DNA of 7,164 nt from DASSKW01 sp035690065 (lineage in GTDB: Bacteria; Pseudomonadota; Gammaproteobacteria; Natronospirales; REEB76). A program made the translations under genes and the position numbers. The stretch is from the NCBI GenBank assembly GCA_035690065.1, contig DASSKW010000110.1:1-7164 (forward strand), given 5' to 3'. The notes beneath the pieces are model-generated. The model saw only the letters and a program-made list of their open reading frames with translations, was not told the origin of the DNA and did no database searches. Shown in pieces: positions 1-6,492 of the stretch (position 1 is the first letter of the stretch; each line of letters begins with the position of its first letter).

Positions 1-6
1 GTCACC

Positions 7-17
7 CATAAGTCGTC
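7..17 (+). repeat. IS1111-type subterminal inverted repeat, right (3') end
   Basis: CATAAGTCGTC is the perfect reverse complement of 1474-1484. It marks the end of the element downstream of the transposase. Only six bases of the window lie outside it, so the far junction falls within the first few bases and the chromosomal sequence beyond it is not visible. Confidence 0.85.
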
Positions 18-20
18 ATC

Positions 21-26
21 TGTCAA
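21..26 (-). promoter_or_regulatory. Outward-facing consensus -35 hexamer at the IS right end
   Basis: The minus strand reads TTGACA, a perfect sigma70 -35, pointing out of the element. With a 17-base spacer the -10 would start at position 3, i.e. across the element end. In a circular intermediate that joins the two ends, the left end would supply a sequence such as GAAAAT (1490-1485) there, four of six matches to TATAAT. Several IS110/IS1111 elements are known to build such a junction promoter for their transposase. Here it is an inference from the hexamer and its spacing. Confidence 0.4.
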
Positions 27-391
27 CAGGGCGATAAAGAACGAAGTGCAGCCACCCTAAAAAATGTTACTTGGTCGGTTAGCGTGTCATGCGTCCGATT
101 TTATGTCTTGAGCTACTTCGAAAGGAAGTGCTTCAGTCACCCATCAGGATCAAGGTCATTCGCGTTGCCGTGAGGCAAGTGGACGATGGCCCCTGGCCGC
201 GTTGCGGCCCCATTAAATAATCGGTACCCCAGTGTATCTAATGCGTACAGAGTAAAGGACTGGTCGTCAGTCTCCCGCGAGCTTGCACTGAGGGCACTTC
301 ACAAAAAACCGCAATCAAGATCAGGTGATGGATATTCAGAGCTCCGGGCTCATCCGCCAGACCCCTTTCGATCTCATCACCTGAAACCGGG
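27..391 (-). ncRNA. Candidate seekRNA / bridge RNA region of the insertion sequence
   Basis: This is the gene-free stretch between the transposase stop and the right inverted repeat. In the IS1111 group this position encodes the guide RNA that selects the target, and processing from the transposase transcript has been described. In the transposase direction the visible stems are: a perfect 10-bp stem (375-384 with 321-330) closing a 44-nt loop that holds a small GAGC/GCTC hairpin (339-351); GGCCGC-AAC-GCGGCC (195-209); TTGCC-TCAC-GGCAA (165-178); and a stem of CTTGA (107-111) with TCAAG (150-154) around an inner hairpin (115-129). A T6 run (303-308) follows the first stem on this strand. The exact ends of the RNA cannot be set by eye. 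The function is inferred from family and position; the stems are seen directly. No credible protein is encoded here: an 85-codon plus-strand frame (186-443) runs into the antisense of the transposase. Confidence 0.6.
321..384 (-). repeat. 10-bp stem with 44-nt loop just after the transposase stop
   Basis: TCAGGTGATG at 321-330 pairs perfectly with CATCACCTGA at 375-384. It begins eight bases after the transposase stop codon. The loop contains a nested 4-bp hairpin and, next to the stem, a 10-base stretch (331-340) that resembles the nadA-side junction at nine of ten positions. It could be the first stem-loop of the guide RNA. It is less like a terminator, because the T6 run starts only about 12 bases after the stem. 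Confidence 0.6.
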
Positions 392-1408
392 TTACCCAAA
401 GGCGCGCGTCACGTCAAAAACCGTGCGGTTTTTCAACATGTGATAACACGCGCGGGTGAGTTTGTTGGCGACCGTTTTCTTGGCAACCATCACCGGCACT
501 TTCCGGCACTTGCGCTGGTAGTAGCGCCTGATGCGTGGCTCCCAGATGGCGGCGTAATGTGCGGCCTCTACAAAGGCCATGGCCAGATAGCGGTTACCGT
601 TTTTCGTATTTCCCTTGCCCTTGGATTTGCCATTGCTGATGCGGTCCGAGGGCACGCAGCGTGCATAGGAGGAGTAATGCCCTACTTGGGGAAAGCGCTC
701 AATGGGGCCGGTCTCCAGCAAAATCGTCATGCCCAGTATTTTCCCAATGCCTGGGGTGCTGGTGATGAGGGCATACTGTTCACTGTCCTGGCAGCGCGCC
801 AGCACAAAGGCTTCCATCGCTTCAATTTGCGTATTCAACTGCTGTATCAGTCGGTGGTTTTGTTGGGCGGCAAACAGGGCCGCGGCTGATCCGAAATGGC
901 GGGCCAGGTCGCCCGGTTTGAGCTGCTTCATTTTAAGGCCACTCAGGCGCTGGCCGGTATGCCGCCCGATCATGCCTTGCAAGCTCAGTAACTGCGCGGT
1001 ACGTTGTTTGACCAACAACAGCCGGCGCCTCAACAGGTCGCGTACCGGACGCATCGCTTTCGGGTAGATATAACCGGTCGGCAAGATCTTGAGCCGGAGC
1101 AGATGGGCGAGAAACCGTGCGTCGGTGGCATCGTTGGTATATTTGATGCCGTTGTATTGCTGGATGGCCAGGGTGTTTGCCAAATGCAGCGGATAGCCCC
1201 GTTCCATTAACCCATCGACCAACCAATACCAGTTGTAGGTGGACTCTACAACGATACCGCTGATGTCATCCTGAAAGGGCTGTAGATGGTGTTCGATGGC
1301 TTCAAGCGTATTATCCAGACGCTTTTCACTGACCACACGATCCGCTTCGTCAATCAATGAAATCATGCTGTTGTTGCTGTGCAAATCTATTCCGCAGTAC
1401 AGTGTCAT
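392..1408 (-). CDS. IS110-family (IS1111 group) DEDD transposase
   Basis: This is the RNA-guided recombinase of the element, 338 aa and full length for the family. The N-terminal RuvC-like DEDD domain (about residues 4-150) shows Asp8 (CGIDLHSNN), Glu55 (VVESTYNW) and the NDATDAR motif with Asp93 and Asp96. The C-terminal Transposase_20 domain (about 210-300) begins with a helix-hairpin-helix-like STPGIGK segment and contains RISNGKSKGKGNTKNGNRYL. There Ser258 is my best guess for the nucleophilic serine, by analogy with the Ser-Gly of IS621-type enzymes. I chose the ATG at 1408, not the in-frame one at 1438, because AGGAG lies a few bases upstream and the family begins with this M-x-x-x-CGIDLH pattern. 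The stop is TAA at 394-392. No frameshift or premature stop is seen, so it is probably active. It lies in the same direction as nadA, which ends 80 bases upstream. Confidence 0.93.
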   Translation of the reverse strand: MTLYCGIDLHSNNSMISLIDEADRVVSEKRLDNTLEAIEHHLQPFQDDISGIVVESTYNWYWLVDGLMERGYPLHLANTLAIQQYNGIKYTNDATDARFLAHLLRLKILPTGYIYPKAMRPVRDLLRRRLLLVKQRTAQLLSLQGMIGRHTGQRLSGLKMKQLKPGDLARHFGSAAALFAAQQNHRLIQQLNTQIEAMEAFVLARCQDSEQYALITSTPGIGKILGMTILLETGPIERFPQVGHYSSYARCVPSDRISNGKSKGKGNTKNGNRYLAMAFVEAAHYAAIWEPRIRRYYQRKCRKVPVMVAKKTVANKLTRACYHMLKNRTVFDVTRAFG

Positions 1409-1473
1409 CGTCGTCTCCTGGTTGGGTGGTAAGCCCATCTGAGTTTATCTTTGGATGCCCCCGGTCAGGAGGC

Positions 1474-1484
1474 GACGACTTATG
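1474..1484 (-). repeat. IS1111-type subterminal inverted repeat, left (5') end
   Basis: GACGACTTATG on the plus strand is the perfect reverse complement of 7-17. It lies 66 bases upstream of the transposase start and only four bases from the nadA stop codon (1489-1491). Since these elements extend several bases beyond the repeat, the junction falls at or inside that stop codon. Confidence 0.85.
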
Positions 1485-1488
1485 ATTT

Positions 1489-2589
1489 TCAGACTTTGAC
1501 TTCCAGCATCTTCTCCAACGCCAACTTCGCCTGCTTCGCCTCCCCCACCGGCACCTTGATCTGATTCACAACATTCCCCTCCACCAGATTCTCCAGCGTC
1601 CAGGCAAAATGCTGCGGATCGATCCTGAACATCGTCGAACACATGCACACGATCGGCGACATGAAATGCACATTGATGCCTTTCGCCTTTACTTCCTCGT
1701 GCAAGCGGTTCACCAGATTCAACTCCGTCCCTACCAGCCAGCGGCTGCCAGGCCCGGCCGCGCGGATGGTGTTCTGGATGTATTCCGTCGAGCCGACGAA
1801 CTCCGATTTCCGGCAGACTTCGAATCCACATTCCGGATGACAGATGATCTTCGCATCCGGGTATTTCAGTTTGAACCGATCGATATGCTCGGGCTGGAAC
1901 ATCTGATGCACCGAACAATGGCCATTCCATAACAGTATCTTGGCCTTGCGAATCTGCTCCGGCGTCAGCCCGCCCATCGGCTGGTTGAAATCCCACACCG
2001 CCATCTCGTCCAGCGGCACGCCGAGCTTGTAACCACTCCAGCGCCCCAGATGCTGGTCCGGGAAGAACAGTACTTTCTCGCGCTGCCTGAACGCCCATTG
2101 CAAGACACTGCCGGCATTGGTGCTGGTACAGACGATACCGCCGTGGCGGCCGCAGAAGGCTTTCAGGTCCGCAGCAGAGTTTATATAGGTGATCGGCGTG
2201 ATGTGTTCATCCGGATCGAGCACACTCGCGAGTTCGCGCCAGGCGGTCTCGACTTTGGCGAGGCTTGCCATGTCTGCCATCGAACAACCCGCCGCAAGAT
2301 CGGGCAGGATCACTTTCTGATCCGGACGCGAGAGGATATCCGCGACTTCCGCCATGAAATGCACGCCACAGAACACGATATATTCAGCGTCCACTTCGGA
2401 AGCCAGCCGCGCAAGTTTCAGCGAGTCGCCGGTCAGGTCGGCATGCCGGTACACTTCCTCGCGCTGATAGTGATGCCCGAGGATGACCGCGTGGCCGGCG
2501 AGTTTTTCCTTCGCGGCTCGGATGCGCGTGTCGCAGGAATCGTCTTCCAGCTCGACGTACTGATCGAAGGCAAGTGCGGTATTGGACAT
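1489..2589 (-). CDS. nadA: Quinolinate synthase NadA
   Basis: NadA condenses iminoaspartate with dihydroxyacetone phosphate to quinolinate, the second step of de novo NAD synthesis, using an oxygen-sensitive [4Fe-4S] cluster. The 366-aa protein shows the family landmarks: GHHYQREEV (38-46), the CGVHFMAE motif with Cys74, CTSTNAGS (154-161), HPEC with Cys254, and CMCSTMFR near the C-terminus with Cys315 and Cys317. Three cysteines bind the cluster: Cys74, Cys254 and one of the last pair. I place the start at ATG 2589, since residues further upstream (to 2703) do not look like NadA and come from repeat DNA; GAGG lies about 11 bases upstream. It is downstream of nudB in the same direction, 167 bases away, with a hairpin and repeats between, so it may have its own promoter. 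The stop TGA sits at the insertion-sequence junction, so the last residues or stop may have been altered. Confidence 0.96.
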   Translation of the reverse strand: MSNTALAFDQYVELEDDSCDTRIRAAKEKLAGHAVILGHHYQREEVYRHADLTGDSLKLARLASEVDAEYIVFCGVHFMAEVADILSRPDQKVILPDLAAGCSMADMASLAKVETAWRELASVLDPDEHITPITYINSAADLKAFCGRHGGIVCTSTNAGSVLQWAFRQREKVLFFPDQHLGRWSGYKLGVPLDEMAVWDFNQPMGGLTPEQIRKAKILLWNGHCSVHQMFQPEHIDRFKLKYPDAKIICHPECGFEVCRKSEFVGSTEYIQNTIRAAGPGSRWLVGTELNLVNRLHEEVKAKGINVHFMSPIVCMCSTMFRIDPQHFAWTLENLVEGNVVNQIKVPVGEAKQAKLALEKMLEVKV

Positions 2590-2640
2590 GGAGCGTGTTA
2601 CCTCGTCCGCGAAACGGAACGCTTGACCGGTTATTTTACT

Positions 2641-2659
2641 CCTCCGGCAAAAACGGAGG
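2641..2659 (-). other. GC-rich hairpin in the nadA leader
   Basis: CCTCCG (2641-2646) pairs with CGGAGG (2654-2659) around a 7-base loop, 52 bases upstream of the nadA start. There is no T run after it on the minus strand, so it is not a classical intrinsic terminator. It might slow read-through from nudB or act in the nadA leader. On the minus strand TAAAAT (2638-2633) follows it and could be a nadA -10, but no good -35 is seen. Confidence 0.35.
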
Positions 2660-2669
2660 TAGCAAAGCC

Positions 2670-2751
2670 GGGATCGCGTCGGCCAAGGGCCTCGCGATGA
2701 CATCTGTTCTGATAATTGTCATTGCGAGGAACGCAGTGACGACGCAATCCC
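2670..2751. repeat. Head-to-head pair of REP-like palindromic repeats
   Basis: GGGATCGCGTC (2670-2680) matches the reverse complement of GACGCAATCCC (2741-2751) at 10 of 11 bases. CCTCGCGATGACA (2690-2702) matches that of TGTCATTGCGAGG (2717-2729) at 12 of 13. Each unit is also a hairpin by itself: ATCGCG/CGCGAT plus GGCC/GGCC at 2673-2698, and ATTGCG/CGCAAT at 2721-2748. From memory, the TCATTGCGAGGAACG-type sequence is a dispersed repeat in many proteobacterial genomes. The pair ends five bases from the nudB stop codon and may protect the upstream transcript or attenuate into nadA. Confidence 0.75.
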
Positions 2752-2756
2752 GCAAT

Positions 2757-3194
2757 TCAGGTCGCTGGCACCAGCGCGAGAATCGCGTCACGATCGGTAT
2801 GCGAACCGGCGGCTGCCGCGGCTGCCTCGCGCGGTAACCAGCGGTACTCGCTGTGTTCCGCCGGATCGAGCCGGATATCGCTCCTTTCCGGCAACTGCAA
2901 AGAAAATACGTATTCGGTGTTCTCTTTGACGCCCGGGGCGAATTTATGTTGCCAGGCAGGATGGATCGGGTAGCGGTTGGTGACACCGGTATCCGTGAGT
3001 CCGTCGTCGGCAACCAGGCCGGTCTCTTCCAGTACTTCACGAATCGCGGCTTTTGACGGCGTCTCGTTCCCGGCGAGACTACCGGTAACCGATTGCCAGA
3101 AGCCCGCCGGCTCGTGTCGGCGCAGTTGCAGCACCTCTCCGCCGGCGGTATGGATGACGACCAGTACGGATTCCGGGCGTTTAAACAAAGTCAT
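2757..3194 (-). CDS. nudB: Dihydroneopterin triphosphate diphosphatase NudB (Nudix)
   Basis: NudB removes pyrophosphate from 7,8-dihydroneopterin triphosphate, the committed step after GTP cyclohydrolase I in folate synthesis; it also hydrolyses dATP and other nucleotides in vitro. The 145-aa protein is close to the 150 aa of E. coli NudB and shares KRPESVLVVI at the start, FWQSVTGS (32-39) and the APGVKENTE region (86-94). The Nudix box is complete at 38-60: Gly38, Glu44 and the REVLEETGL block, whose Glu53, Glu56 and Glu57 bind the metal. The start is the ATG at 3194, with GGGAG eight bases upstream; the open frame continues to 3395 but only through repeat DNA. It lies 160 bases downstream of aspS in the same direction, as in E. 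coli (aspS-nudB-yebC-ruvC), but here nadA follows instead of yebC. Its ribosome binding site lies inside a repeat hairpin. Confidence 0.94.
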   Translation of the reverse strand: MTLFKRPESVLVVIHTAGGEVLQLRRHEPAGFWQSVTGSLAGNETPSKAAIREVLEETGLVADDGLTDTGVTNRYPIHPAWQHKFAPGVKENTEYVFSLQLPERSDIRLDPAEHSEYRWLPREAAAAAAGSHTDRDAILALVPAT

Positions 3195-3204
3195 TTTCTT
3201 TGCT

Positions 3205-3240
3205 CCCTCTCCCCTGGTGGGAGAGGGTTGGGGTGAGGGG
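3205..3240. repeat. CCCTCTCCC/GGGAGAGGG palindromic repeat over the nudB ribosome binding site
   Basis: CCCTCTCCC (3205-3213) and GGGAGAGGG (3219-3227) form a perfect 9-bp stem with a 5-base loop, followed by TTGGGGTGAGGGG. The same pattern occurs in the 5186-5298 region, so this is a dispersed repeat family. On the minus strand the 3' arm contains GGGAG, the apparent Shine-Dalgarno sequence of nudB, so the stem may sequester it. Confidence 0.8.
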
Positions 3241-3354
3241 TGACAAGAAAACTCCCCCTCATCCTTCCTTCTCCTCCCGGAAACTGCTCCTGCATTTCCG
3301 GGACTTCCGCCATCTCTGGCGGTCGCGCACAGGGGAGAAGGAACAAGGTGAGCA

Positions 3355-5139
<1,785 letters not shown>

Positions 5140-5185
5140 GAGGATTCCTGAAATTCGATTTGTCTTTAAAGAAATTTGATCGTTT

Positions 5186-5298
5186 CCCCTCTCCCTCCGA
5201 GAGAGGGGTCAGGGGTGAGGGTCAAGGTAACATCGCGGCCAAAGTTCACCGCACCCTCACCCGCCCCTTTCGGGGCACCCTCTCCCAATGGGAGAGGG
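5186..5298. repeat. Composite inverted repeat between the DUF502 gene and aspS
   Basis: Two opposed copies of the CCCTCTCCC...GGGTGAGGGT repeat make a long palindrome. CCCTCTCCC (5187-5195) matches GGGAGAGGG (5290-5298), and GGGTGAGGGT (5213-5222) matches ACCCTCACCC (5253-5262), all perfectly. Local hairpins are CCCCTCTC/GAGAGGGG (5186-5208), GCCCC-TTTC-GGGGC (5263-5276) and CCCTCTCCC-AAT-GGGAGAGGG (5278-5298). The family also occurs at 3205-3240. The array lies within the presumed transcript, where it could limit read-through from the DUF502 gene into aspS or stabilise either part. Confidence 0.8.
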
Positions 5299-5303
5299 TT
5301 TTT
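5278..5303 (+). terminator. Plus-strand hairpin with T5 tail (terminator-like)
   Basis: A perfect 9-bp stem with AAT loop is followed by TTTTT at 5299-5303 on the plus strand, the layout of an intrinsic terminator. All genes nearby are on the minus strand, so it would act only on antisense transcripts. On the minus strand there is no T run after the stem. It may simply be how this repeat ends. Confidence 0.35.
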
Positions 5304-5316
5304 AAGCCGCGGAATG

Positions 5317-6003
5317 TTACGGGGCGGGCTCTTTCGGTGCAACTGCCGCCACCTCCGGCCTTGGCCAGACCGGCACGATCACGCCCAAAGAGATGATCAT
5401 CTTGAGCGCCTCGTCCACGTTCATCTCCAGTTCGATGACGTCTTCGGGCGGCACCATCAGCAGGAAGCCGGAAGTCGGGTTGGGTGTGGTGGGCACGAAC
5501 ACGCTGATCATGTTGCCCGGCACCTTGGCGTTGAGTTCGCCCAGGGTGTCGCTGGTCTGGAACGCCAGGCTCCAGGTCTCCTTCTGCGGATAACGGATCA
5601 GCACTACCTTGCGGAACGATTTGCCCTTGTTGGAAAACATCGTCTCCGAAATCTGCTTGGCTGCACCATAGATGGAACGCACCAGCGGGATGTGTTCGAG
5701 GATCTCCTCGCCCAGCAGCAACAACTGCCGGCCCAGGAAGTTGCTGGCGATGAAACCGGTCAACAGCAATACCGTCGCGACCAACGCGATACCGAGCAGC
5801 GCTTCGATACCCGGGATATCGAACCCGATCAGCACTTTGGGCTGCCAGGCATCGGGGAACAGTTCGATCAGGTCGCCGAGATAATCGGCGAAGATCTGCA
5901 CCACGAACAGGGTGACGCCAAGCGGTATCCAGATAAGCAGTCCGGTCAGCAGGTAGCGACGGATCAGGCTGGTCTTGGTAGGTTTGCCGGGTAAGGTATC
6001 CAT
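5317..6003 (-). CDS. DUF502 family integral membrane protein
   Basis: This 228-aa protein belongs to DUF502 (Pfam PF04367), related to plant LIKE-COV proteins; its biochemical role is unknown. It has a short basic N-terminus, a first membrane segment at about 17-38 (LLTGLLIWIPLGVTLFVV), a second at about 66-90 (ALLGIALVATVLLLTGFIA), then a soluble C-terminal part with the conserved HIPLVRSIYGAAKQ (104-117) and FVPTTPNPTSGFLLMVP (169-185) stretches. The last ~20 residues are Pro/Ala-rich. It would sit in the inner membrane as a two-helix hairpin. The ATG at 6003 lies eight bases after the stop of the FmdB-type gene, so the two are almost certainly cotranscribed and perhaps translationally coupled; the ribosome binding site itself is weak. 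FmdB-DUF502-aspS is, from memory, a recurrent order in beta- and gammaproteobacteria. Confidence 0.93.
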   Translation of the reverse strand: MDTLPGKPTKTSLIRRYLLTGLLIWIPLGVTLFVVQIFADYLGDLIELFPDAWQPKVLIGFDIPGIEALLGIALVATVLLLTGFIASNFLGRQLLLLGEEILEHIPLVRSIYGAAKQISETMFSNKGKSFRKVVLIRYPQKETWSLAFQTSDTLGELNAKVPGNMISVFVPTTPNPTSGFLLMVPPEDVIELEMNVDEALKMIISLGVIVPVWPRPEVAAVAPKEPAP

Positions 6004-6011
6004 GCCTGTGC

Positions 6012-6362
6012 TCAGGACGACGCGGCCTTGGCCGTCTTGTCTCCACCGGCCGCCGGTTTTGCGGGCTTGTCCGCAACGGGTTTGTCCTTGCTCTCTTTCT
6101 TGGTATCCGTCGACTTGGACTCAGCCTTGGCGTCGCCCACCGGCTTGTCCTTGCCGCTGTCGGCGAGATGACGCTTGCCAGCGGATTTGAAATCGGTCTC
6201 GTACCAGCCGCCGCCCTTGAGACGGAAGCCGGCCGCGGACATCAGCTTGCGCAAGGCCGGCTTGCCGCACTCGGGGCAATCGCGCAGCGGTTCCTCGCTC
6301 ATTTTCTGCAAAGCCTCCAGCTGATGGCCGCAGGCTTCGCACTCATATTCATAGATAGGCAT
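6012..6362 (-). CDS. FmdB-type zinc-ribbon protein
   Basis: This is a small protein of the FmdB / CxxC_CxxC_SSSS zinc-ribbon family, named after a putative regulator of formamidase genes; the true role of most members is unknown. The 116-aa product begins MPIYEYECEACG and has two metal-binding pairs, Cys8-x2-Cys11 and Cys29-x2-Cys32, within the first 45 residues. After a short GGGWYETDF segment (~50-58) the remaining half is a low-complexity tail of Lys, Ala, Asp, Ser and Pro, probably disordered. I chose the ATG at 6362 over the one at 6368 because GAGG lies seven bases upstream of the former and the family starts with MP-x-YEY. It is first in the minus-strand run, eight bases before the DUF502 gene and about 130 bases from the divergent transporter gene. 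The long tail is longer than in many family members. Confidence 0.92.
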   Translation of the reverse strand: MPIYEYECEACGHQLEALQKMSEEPLRDCPECGKPALRKLMSAAGFRLKGGGWYETDFKSAGKRHLADSGKDKPVGDAKAESKSTDTKKESKDKPVADKPAKPAAGGDKTAKAASS

Positions 6363-6398
6363 GCACATACCTCGTTGAAAATGCCGCTCACTACCCCA

Positions 6399-6426
6399 TC
6401 TATAGGGCTGGCTCGGCCGGACTCAA
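6399..6426 (-). promoter_or_regulatory. Candidate sigma70 promoter for the FmdB-DUF502-aspS run
   Basis: On the minus strand TTGAGT (6426-6421) and TATAGA (6404-6399) are separated by 16 bases, each four of six to consensus. The predicted transcript would start near 6392 and leave a leader of about 30 bases before the ATG at 6362. This is found by eye only; the spacing and position support it. Confidence 0.4.
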
Positions 6427-6492
6427 GGCCGGGACGGCATCCGTGCCATTATAGCCTTCAACACCTACCCCTCCCGCCCGTGGACAGAACCC

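Larger units (their letters stand above)
4..1490 (-). mobile_element. IS110-family (IS1111-group) insertion sequence, apparently complete
   Basis: This element consists of one full-length DEDD transposase on the minus strand, a perfect 11-bp inverted repeat (CATAAGTCGTC at 7-17, its reverse complement at 1474-1484), and a long non-coding segment downstream of the transposase. In the IS1111 group the inverted repeats are subterminal and the real ends lie a few bases outside them, so the ends are placed at about 4 and 1490 by inference, give or take 3 bases. The ~1.49 kb size, the short region upstream of the transposase (~80 bases) and the long downstream region (~385 bases) all fit IS1111 rather than IS110 proper, where the non-coding region is upstream. 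Members move through a circular intermediate and usually leave no target duplication; none is visible. The name of the element is not known to me. Confidence 0.85.

Noticed and set aside
186..443. 85-codon plus-strand open frame in the non-coding end of the insertion sequence
   Set aside because: It has no recognisable protein features or ribosome binding site, its sequence is dominated by the hairpins, and it ends inside the antisense of the transposase.
440..889. 149-codon plus-strand frame opposite the transposase
   Set aside because: It is the antisense shadow of a well-supported transposase frame and resembles no known family.
1474..1500. Target-site duplication flanking the insertion sequence
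   Set aside because: No convincing direct repeat is visible between the two flanks, as expected for this family, and only a few bases beyond the right end are present.
2590..2703. N-terminal extension of NadA up to 2703
   Set aside because: The added 38 residues come from the hairpin and REP DNA and do not resemble NadA; the ATG at 2589 gives a normal-length enzyme.
5186..5298. CRISPR array
   Set aside because: The repeats are inverted palindromic units without regular direct repeats and unique spacers.
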